A stretch of DNA of 64,000 nt from Curtobacterium flaccumfaciens. Its GTDB lineage: Bacteria; Actinomycetota; Actinomycetes; Actinomycetales; Microbacteriaceae. A model generated the notes under the pieces. The model did no database searches, was not told the DNA's origin, and worked only from the letters and a program-made list of their open reading frames with translations. Made by a program: the position numbers and the translations under genes. The stretch is from positions 186,001-250,000 of the forward strand of contig NZ_JABMCF010000033.1 in assembly GCF_013359815.1 (NCBI RefSeq). The letters are read 5' to 3'. Positions 58,281 to 64,000 of this stretch are shown here, piece by piece (positions within the stretch are counted from its first letter, which is position 1; each line of letters begins with the position of its first letter).

Positions 58281-59285
58281 ATGGAGCCCTGCGTGCCGGA
58301 GCCGACCCACCCCGCCTTCCCGCTCGAACACGTGCGGGCGGTGGGCGACGACATCGTGGCCTCCGTCGCCACGGTGATCGACGGCAAGGCGGAAGCCATC
58401 CGCACGGCCCTGACGGTGATGCTCGCCGAGGGGCACCTGCTCGTCGAGGACGTCCCCGGCGTCGGCAAGACCGTGCTCGCCAAGGCGCTCGGCGCCTCGG
58501 TCGGCGGGTCCGTGAACCGCATCCAGTTCACCTCGGACATGCTGCCGTCCGACGTCACGGGCGTGAACATCTTCGACCAGTCGTCGGGCACCTTCCGGTT
58601 CTCGCCCGGCCCGGTGTTCGCGAACGTGGTCATCGGCGACGAGATCAACCGCACCAGCCCGAAGACCCAGTCCGCCCTGCTCGAGGCGATGGCGGAGTCG
58701 CAGGTCACCGTCGACGGTGTGACGCGTCCGCTCGACCGGCCGTTCATGATCGTCGCGACGCAGAACCCGATCGACATGGAGGGCACGTACCCGCTGCCCG
58801 AGGCGCAGCGGGACCGCTTCATGGCGCGCATCGCGATGGGCTACCCGAGCGTCGACGCCGAACGGCAGATGCTCGCGAACCGCGGCGGCAGCGACCCGCT
58901 GTCGCGCCTGCGGCCGATCGTCGACGTCACCACGCTGCGGGCGATCATCGAGACCGTCGCCGGGGTGCACATCGCCCCCGACGTCGAGGCGTACATCATC
59001 GCGATCGTCCGGTCGACGCGCACCCACCCCGACCTCGTGCTCGGTGCGAGCCCCCGCGCGACGCTGCACCTGGCGCAGGCAGCCCGTGCGCACGCAGCCC
59101 TGCTCGGCCGCCCGTTCGTCACCCCCGACGACGTCGCGACGCTCGCCCCGATCGTGCTCGCGCACCGGCTCGTGCCGGTCGCCCGCGGGCTCGGCGGCAC
59201 CGGCGAGGACACCGTGCGCGAGATCGTCGTCCGCATCGTCTCCGACACCGCCATCCCGTTCACGGCCACCCCCGTCCGCTCCTGA
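58281..59285 (+). CDS. MoxR family AAA+ ATPase
   Basis: A 334-residue ATPase. Walker A EDVPGVGKT (residues 56-64), Walker B VVIGDEINR, sensor 1 MIVATQNPIDMEGTYPLPEAQRDRF. It is the first gene of the widespread MoxR-DUF58-transglutaminase set, thought to act as a chaperone for an envelope process. A TAGCAT -10-like box lies at 58254-58259, giving a short leader. A GTG at 58293 is an alternative start. Its stop overlaps the DUF58 start. Confidence 0.93.
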   Translation: MEPCVPEPTHPAFPLEHVRAVGDDIVASVATVIDGKAEAIRTALTVMLAEGHLLVEDVPGVGKTVLAKALGASVGGSVNRIQFTSDMLPSDVTGVNIFDQSSGTFRFSPGPVFANVVIGDEINRTSPKTQSALLEAMAESQVTVDGVTRPLDRPFMIVATQNPIDMEGTYPLPEAQRDRFMARIAMGYPSVDAERQMLANRGGSDPLSRLRPIVDVTTLRAIIETVAGVHIAPDVEAYIIAIVRSTRTHPDLVLGASPRATLHLAQAARAHAALLGRPFVTPDDVATLAPIVLAHRLVPVARGLGGTGEDTVREIVVRIVSDTAIPFTATPVRS

Positions 59286-60616
59286 TGGCCGGTCCATCGG
59301 CACCGCCGTCGCTGCTGCGACGCGTCGGTGCCGCGCGGTCCACGGCGGCCCGGTTCGGCCGCCGGGGGCTGTCGTTGGCCCGACGCACCCCGTTCCCGCG
59401 CCCGACGATCCGGGGCTGGACGGTCATCGCCGTCGGCATCGGCCTGGTCGGCGGCGGTCTGGTCGGCACCACGAGCGTCGCCGTCACGGCAGGCCTGCTG
59501 CTGCTCGTGCTGGTCGTGCTCGGCATCGTGATGGCGTTCGTCGTCGCCACCCCGCTCCGCGGCAGCCGCAGCACCGCACGGGCGATCGTGCAGGTGGGCG
59601 AGGTCTACCGGGAACGCATCACCCTCGGCAGCACCAGCCTGCCGATCGGCCCGCGGGCGACGCTGCTCGTGCGTGAACAACTGGAGGACGCCTTCGCCAG
59701 CCTGGCCGAGGCGGAGACCTACGCCGAGGTCGGGCCGAACCTGCCGCCGGCCGTGCTCGACGTCGAGGCACTTGCGATGCACCGTGGCCGCTCGCTGGTC
59801 GGCCCCGTGACGATCCGGGTCGAGGACCCGTTCGGCCTGCTCCGCATCGACCGTCCCGTCGTCCCGGCGGAAGAGGTCGTCGTCGTCCCGGCCTCGGCAC
59901 CCCTCGGGGCGATCGACGCCGGGGCACTCGCCGGTGCGGTCTCGGCCGACGAGGGCCGGGTCGGACAGGGTGGCTCGGCCGACGACAGCGAACTCCGCCC
60001 GTACCGACCGGGCGACCCGATCCGCCGGGTGCACTGGGCCCAGAGTGCTCGGCGCGGTGAACTCCACGTCCGCCAGACCACCCAGGCCCAGCCGCCCGAG
60101 GCCGTGATCGCCCTCGATGTCCGGCGCGAGTCCTACCAGCGGCTCGGGCGAGAGGACCTCGCCGAGCTCTCCGACCTGGGCGGCGACCAGGCCTTCGAGC
60201 ACGCCGTCGTGGTGGCCGCCAGTGTCGCCCGTGCGCTCGCCGCCCGGACCTCCCGTGTCGTGCTCGTGTTCGACGGTCCCGAAGGCGCGACCCGGCACGC
60301 GGGCGACGTCGGCGGGCTGACCGACGTGCTGGTCGGGCTCGCCGACGTCCGGCTCCGCTCCGATGCCCGCGAAGTCACCGACGTCCTGCCCGAGGTCCGT
60401 GGCCGCGACGTGCACGGCATGACCGCCGTCGTGACGGGCACCTGCACCGCGGAGGAAGCCGCCGAACTCGTCAGCGCGACCAGCGGGTCGAGCCGCGGCA
60501 TCCTGGCGACGATCGTGCCGCCGGACCCGGCCGTGCGGGGCATCCTCGACCGCGGCGGCTGGCGGACCCTCGTGGTGCCGGTCGTCGGCGCGACGCCGTC
60601 CGGAGCCGCACGGTGA
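59285..60616 (+). CDS. DUF58 domain protein
   Basis: A 443-residue protein. Two hydrophobic segments near the N terminus (GWTVIAVGIGLVGGGLVG; VTAGLLLLVLVVLGIVMAF) anchor it. The DUF58 core includes ELRPYRPGDPIRRVHWAQSARRGELHVRQ, the diagnostic motif, and a VWA-like fold follows. It works with the MoxR ATPase and transglutaminase in an uncharacterised envelope function. It overlaps both neighbours by 3-4 nt. Confidence 0.92.
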   Translation: MAGPSAPPSLLRRVGAARSTAARFGRRGLSLARRTPFPRPTIRGWTVIAVGIGLVGGGLVGTTSVAVTAGLLLLVLVVLGIVMAFVVATPLRGSRSTARAIVQVGEVYRERITLGSTSLPIGPRATLLVREQLEDAFASLAEAETYAEVGPNLPPAVLDVEALAMHRGRSLVGPVTIRVEDPFGLLRIDRPVVPAEEVVVVPASAPLGAIDAGALAGAVSADEGRVGQGGSADDSELRPYRPGDPIRRVHWAQSARRGELHVRQTTQAQPPEAVIALDVRRESYQRLGREDLAELSDLGGDQAFEHAVVVAASVARALAARTSRVVLVFDGPEGATRHAGDVGGLTDVLVGLADVRLRSDAREVTDVLPEVRGRDVHGMTAVVTGTCTAEEAAELVSATSGSSRGILATIVPPDPAVRGILDRGGWRTLVVPVVGATPSGAAR

Positions 60617-62973
60617 CCGGGGTGAGCGCGCCGGCGCGTGGCCGTGCCGACGTGCGCGAGATCCTCGACCGCGACGACGACCTGCGTGACGTCCCGAGCG
60701 CCTGGGTCGTTGCCCTCGCGCCGGTGCCCGTGCTCCTCGCCGCCCTCGCCATCCGGCCGCTCGTGCAGGGCATCGCCTGGTGGGCATCGGGCGTCGTCGT
60801 CGTCGCCGTGCTCGTCGCCGTGATGCTCGCGGTGCGCCGCCAGACGCCCGGCATCCGCTTCGTCGTCCTGGTCGGCACGGTCATGGCCTGCTCGTGCGCC
60901 GCCGCACTGGTCAACGACATCCAACCGCTCGGGTGGCTCGACGCCGACGGGGCCCTCGGAGAGACGCTCGCCGCGATCCGCCTGAACCCCGCACCACTGC
61001 CGCAGACCGACGCGATCCGGCTCGTCGTCACCGCGTCGATCGGCTGGGTCGCTGCGGTCTCGCTGTTCCTCGCCGCCATCGCGCGGATCCCGTCGCTCGC
61101 CGCGGCCCCGGCCCTCGTCATCCTGATCGTGCCGGGCGTCATCACCGGGCAGCCCGCCGGCACCCCGCTCGTCATCGCCACGGCGGTGGCGTTCCTCGCG
61201 CTGCTCTGGCTGTCGGTGCGCCCGGTGCAGCGTGCACTGCCGGCCGCGGTCGTCGGGGCGATCGGGCTCGTCGTGGCCATCGGGCTGCCGACGATCGTGC
61301 CGCTGAATGCCAGCTGGTTGTCCGGCGTGACCGGTGCGATCCAGTCGCCGATCCAGCCCGGACGGCCCGGCACCCTGCTCGAACTCGGCAACGACCTGCG
61401 CCGTCCGAGCGAGCTCGAGGTGTTCCGGTACCGCTCGTCGGACGGGCAGCCCGAGTACCTCAAGCTCGCCGACCTGGACGAGTTCGGCACGGGGGACTGG
61501 GTGCCGACCGTGACGAACGCGGCCGAGGCCGACACCGCCGACGAGCAGCAGTGGGCCGAGGGCGTCAACCCGCGCCTGGCGAGCCGTGGCGACGTGACGG
61601 TCCGGATCACCGGGCTGTCCAGCACCTACCTGCCGGTGCCGTCGGGTGCGGTGTCGATCGAGTCGCAGTCCACCAACCTCGACCTGTCGCAGTGGCGGTG
61701 GATGGGGAACTCGAGCACCGTCCGGTCGACGGGTGCCGCCACCGCCCGCGGCGCGATGTACGAGGTCTACGGGGCCTCGACGTTCGCCAACGACTACCTC
61801 GACGCGGTCGCCGCTTCGGGGGTGCTCGCCCGCTCCGACGGCCGCGGCTTCCGGGAGCCCAGCCGCGAGCAGCTGCGCACCGACCTCGCCCTGCCCGACG
61901 ACCTGCCCGCCAACATCTCGACCACCGCGACCCGGGTCGCCGCCGCCGCGACCGACGACTACGGGCGGGCGCGGGCCCTCGAGCAGTGGTTCCGCAGCGA
62001 CCTGTTCACCTACTCCGAGACCGCCCCCGTCGAGCAGGGCTACGACGGCGACAGCATGGACGTCGTCTCGACGTTCCTGAAGGTCCGCGACGGGTACTGC
62101 GTGCACTTCTCGTCCGCGATGGCCGTGATGGCCCGCACGCTCGGCATCCCCTCGCGCATCGCGGTCGGGTACCGTGCCGGGTCGCCGCAGCCCGACGGCG
62201 AGTACGCGGTGTCGAACCGGCAGCTGCACTCCTGGCCGGAGCTGTACATCCAGGGCGCCGGGTGGGTCGCCTTCGAGCCGACGCCCGACTCCGACGAGGC
62301 CGCTCCGTCCGAGGAGCCCTCGGCCTCGCCGACCGCGGCGGCACCGGAGACCCCGCTGCCGGCACCCGAGCAGACCACCCCGGCGGACGAGTCAGCGTCA
62401 CCGACCCCGTCGGCGTCCCCGGTTCCGGGTGCCACGGGTGCGTCCGGCACCGGCGGCGGCGGAGGACCGGTCGGGCTGCTCGTGGGCCTGCTGCTCGTGC
62501 TCGCGGTCCTCGTCGCCCCGGGCCTCGTGCGTGCTGTCCGCCGCCGGTCGAGGCTGTCGGCGATCGCTGCCGGTCGGTCACCCGCCGTGCAGGCGTGGCG
62601 CGAGTTGCTCGATGACGTCGCCGACCACGGGTACGCCCCGGGCCTCGCGCCGCCGGGTGACGCCGCCGCCGTGGCCCGGACCGCCCGAGCCGTGCTCGGA
62701 CGCCTGCGGCCCGGGTTGCCGGAGTCGGTCGTGCCGCACCTGGAGGCCGCGGTCGACGCGGTCGATCGCGAGCGCTTCGCCGCCGGCGGGGCTGCATCGG
62801 TGGACACGGCGGCGTTGGAACGTCACGTCCGCGACGCTCGCGGGGCTCTCGACGCCTCGGTCCCCACGGTGCGCGTCGTCCGGTCGCGCCTGTTGCCGCC
62901 GAGCCTGCTGCCGTCGTCCGCCTGGTCCCACGACGGGCCGAAGCCCCGCCGTCGGGATCGTCGCACGGCCTGA
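60613..62973 (+). CDS. TgpA-type transglutaminase-like membrane protein
   Basis: A 786-residue protein. About six N-terminal hydrophobic segments precede an extracellular domain with the transglutaminase core: Cys496 in GYCVHFSSAMAVMARTLGIPSRIAVGY and His539 in RQLHSWPELYI. At the usual Asp position (16 residues after the His) this protein has Glu555 (FEPTP). A Pro/Ala/Ser linker, one more membrane segment (GLLVGLLLVLAVLVAPGLV) and a C-terminal DUF4129-like tail follow. GTG 60613 overlaps the DUF58 stop. Confidence 0.92.
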   Translation: MTGVSAPARGRADVREILDRDDDLRDVPSAWVVALAPVPVLLAALAIRPLVQGIAWWASGVVVVAVLVAVMLAVRRQTPGIRFVVLVGTVMACSCAAALVNDIQPLGWLDADGALGETLAAIRLNPAPLPQTDAIRLVVTASIGWVAAVSLFLAAIARIPSLAAAPALVILIVPGVITGQPAGTPLVIATAVAFLALLWLSVRPVQRALPAAVVGAIGLVVAIGLPTIVPLNASWLSGVTGAIQSPIQPGRPGTLLELGNDLRRPSELEVFRYRSSDGQPEYLKLADLDEFGTGDWVPTVTNAAEADTADEQQWAEGVNPRLASRGDVTVRITGLSSTYLPVPSGAVSIESQSTNLDLSQWRWMGNSSTVRSTGAATARGAMYEVYGASTFANDYLDAVAASGVLARSDGRGFREPSREQLRTDLALPDDLPANISTTATRVAAAATDDYGRARALEQWFRSDLFTYSETAPVEQGYDGDSMDVVSTFLKVRDGYCVHFSSAMAVMARTLGIPSRIAVGYRAGSPQPDGEYAVSNRQLHSWPELYIQGAGWVAFEPTPDSDEAAPSEEPSASPTAAAPETPLPAPEQTTPADESASPTPSASPVPGATGASGTGGGGGPVGLLVGLLLVLAVLVAPGLVRAVRRRSRLSAIAAGRSPAVQAWRELLDDVADHGYAPGLAPPGDAAAVARTARAVLGRLRPGLPESVVPHLEAAVDAVDRERFAAGGAASVDTAALERHVRDARGALDASVPTVRVVRSRLLPPSLLPSSAWSHDGPKPRRRDRRTA

Positions 62974-62997
62974 CGCGGGCGCGAGGGTGCGCCGAGT

Positions 62998-63060
62998 GGT
63001 GCGAGGTTCCGTACTCCGTGCGACCGGCGCGGCCTCGCACGGACTACGGAACCTCGCACC
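62998..63060. repeat. Palindrome family A, copy 3
   Basis: Two 26-bp arms (62998-63023, 63035-63060) starting GGTGCGAGGTTCCGTA, one mismatch, 11-nt loop. It separates the convergent transglutaminase and TetR genes. Confidence 0.88.
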
Positions 63061-63083
63061 GTTCGGGCGCGGCGCCGCCAGCG

Positions 63084-63686
63084 TCAGCGCCGGCGGATGA
63101 CCGCCTCGACCAGGGTCGCGATGCGCTCGCCGGGGTCGACTCCGGGCAGCGCCGGCGCGTCGAACACCAGGCCGACGTTCGCCCCGATGAGCACGGTCGC
63201 GAACTCCTCCGGGGTCATGCCGACCTCGACCTCGGGGTGCGCCCCGAGCCACAACCGCACCAGCTCCAGTACCCCGTCCTGCAGGATCCGGCGTTGCCGG
63301 ATGAACTCGGGCAGGAACTCGGGGTGCCGGACGGCGTACCCGCGGAACGCCGAGAGCAGCGCGAACTGCTCGCTCTGGTCGTTCTGCCCGAACGCGGCGC
63401 GCAGGACGTCCCCGACGTCGACGGCGGCGATGTCCGCGTGCACGAGTTCCTGCAGTGAGCTGAGCACGACGTTCGTGGACCGCTGCATGACCTGGGCGAG
63501 CAGGTCTTCCTTCGACGAGAAGTTCGAGTAGACCGCACCCTTGCTGAACCCCGCGCGCGCGGCGACGTCGTCGAGCCGCGCTCCGTACACACCCTGTTCG
63601 GCGAAGACCGCGGCTCCGGCGGCGAGCAGGCGTTCCCGGACCTCGGCCCGCGGGATGCGCTGGGTGGGGGAAGCGTCGTCGCTCAT
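63084..63686 (-). CDS. TetR family transcriptional regulator
   Basis: A 200-residue regulator with HTH RAEVRERLLAAGAAVFAEQGVYGARLDDVAARAGFSKGAVYSNFSSKEDLLAQV. The C-terminal domain is the acrR-like helical type. ATG 63686 begins MSDDASPTQR. The next gene upstream on this strand may be a transporter cut off by the window edge; TetR proteins of this kind usually control such a gene. Confidence 0.92.
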   Translation of the reverse strand: MSDDASPTQRIPRAEVRERLLAAGAAVFAEQGVYGARLDDVAARAGFSKGAVYSNFSSKEDLLAQVMQRSTNVVLSSLQELVHADIAAVDVGDVLRAAFGQNDQSEQFALLSAFRGYAVRHPEFLPEFIRQRRILQDGVLELVRLWLGAHPEVEVGMTPEEFATVLIGANVGLVFDAPALPGVDPGERIATLVEAVIRRR

Positions 63687-63932
63687 CGGTTGCTGCTCCG
63701 ACCTGTGCCGGTGGTCGTCGGGGAGAGCATCGTGGTGGAGACCTGCCGCGCCGCGCGTCTGATCCCGCGCGGCATCAGCGAAGCCCCCATCCCCACGTCT
63801 GCTCGGAACCGCCGCGTTCGGGTCGCGTCGGTGCTGTGCGGACAGCGTTCACCGGGACGTGCCCGGCAGAACAGCCAGGTCGATACCCGGCGGTACTGAT
63901 CGTACCGTCGCGGAGCCGCGGAGGACAGCCCC

Positions 63933-64000
63933 TCAGTCCTCGTGCTCTTCTCGGACACTGCCGGCACCGGTCCGACGGCCCGGACGCCGGAGCAACCGGA
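63933..64000 (-). CDS. Possible 3' end of a gene running out of the window
   Basis: A minus-strand frame open from the window edge ends with TGA at 63933-63935 and encodes RLLRRPGRRTGAGSVREEHED, like the charged cytoplasmic tail of a transporter. The evidence is only an open frame and plausible composition. The gap 63687-63932 shows no gene I can support. Confidence 0.3.
   Translation of the reverse strand, partial: RLLRRPGRRTGAGSVREEHED

Noticed and set aside
63683-63967. 94-codon minus-strand frame between the TetR gene and the window edge
   Set aside because: Composition is Arg/Thr-rich without a family match, it overlaps the putative end of another gene in a different frame, and no ribosome binding site is evident.

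Overview
The window is strongly GC-rich and carries a gene repertoire typical of Actinobacteria of the family Microbacteriaceae. Curtobacterium is my best guess, from gene order and repeat style; this is inference and I could run no database search. I support about 62 protein genes, including one cut off at the left edge and possibly one at the right edge, two tRNA-Ser genes, and a large set of intergenic palindromes. I see no rRNA, insertion sequence, phage gene, integrase or CRISPR array. Many genes start with ATG or GTG exactly 6-7 nt after a TANNNT -10 box, so leaderless transcription appears common here.

Layout. (1) 1-10.7 kb: the conserved housekeeping run rsmI-metG-tatD-rsmA ... ispE. 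It is interrupted by an SDR/XRE divergent pair and a three-gene set (ATP-grasp ligase, FMN monooxygenase, O-acetylhomoserine sulfhydrylase) that looks like sulfur metabolism. (2) 10.7-23.6 kb: a molybdenum region. It holds a MoeB/rhodanese fusion, a HTH-TOBE protein, modABC, moaA, moaD and a membrane-anchored molybdopterin oxidoreductase, mixed with two GT-C type glycosyltransferases, a Ca2+/H+ antiporter and an unusual ~500-bp intergenic repeat array. (3) 23.6-30.6 kb: pheA, a diacylglycerol-kinase-like lipid kinase, serS, a HAD phosphatase, tRNA-Ser(TGA), a GNAT, a GrpB protein and an SDR/HxlR pair. (4) 30.6-36.6 kb: a carbohydrate locus with a LacI repressor, a Gfo/Idh/MocA dehydrogenase, two ABC permeases and a binding lipoprotein; no ATPase gene is present. 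(5) 36.6-38.3 kb: two complete BLUF blue-light receptor genes flanking a TetR regulator. (6) 38.3-46.4 kb: an AI-2E family membrane protein, an MFS protein, the actinobacterial trio histidine-phosphatase / DUF3090 / PI3K-HipA-like kinase, and an AAA+/VWA pair. (7) 46.4-52.8 kb: an MFS transporter with a GntR regulator, an LCP cell-wall ligase, tRNA-Ser(GCT), and an MFS/MarR divergent pair. (8) 52.8-54.7 kb: an AbiE-like toxin-antitoxin pair with its own inverted-repeat promoter, the clearest accessory insert. (9) 54.7-58.1 kb: a second LacI-controlled sugar locus with a perfect 18-bp operator. (10) 58.1-63.7 kb: a MoxR ATPase / DUF58 / transglutaminase operon and a TetR gene.

The most noteworthy items are the twin BLUF genes around a TetR regulator, the 17.8-18.3 kb repeat array, several families of long intergenic palindromes (one a perfect 44-bp palindrome), the AbiE-like module, the poorly understood three-gene phosphatase/DUF3090/kinase set, and a dehydrogenase gene that seems to use an ATA start codon.
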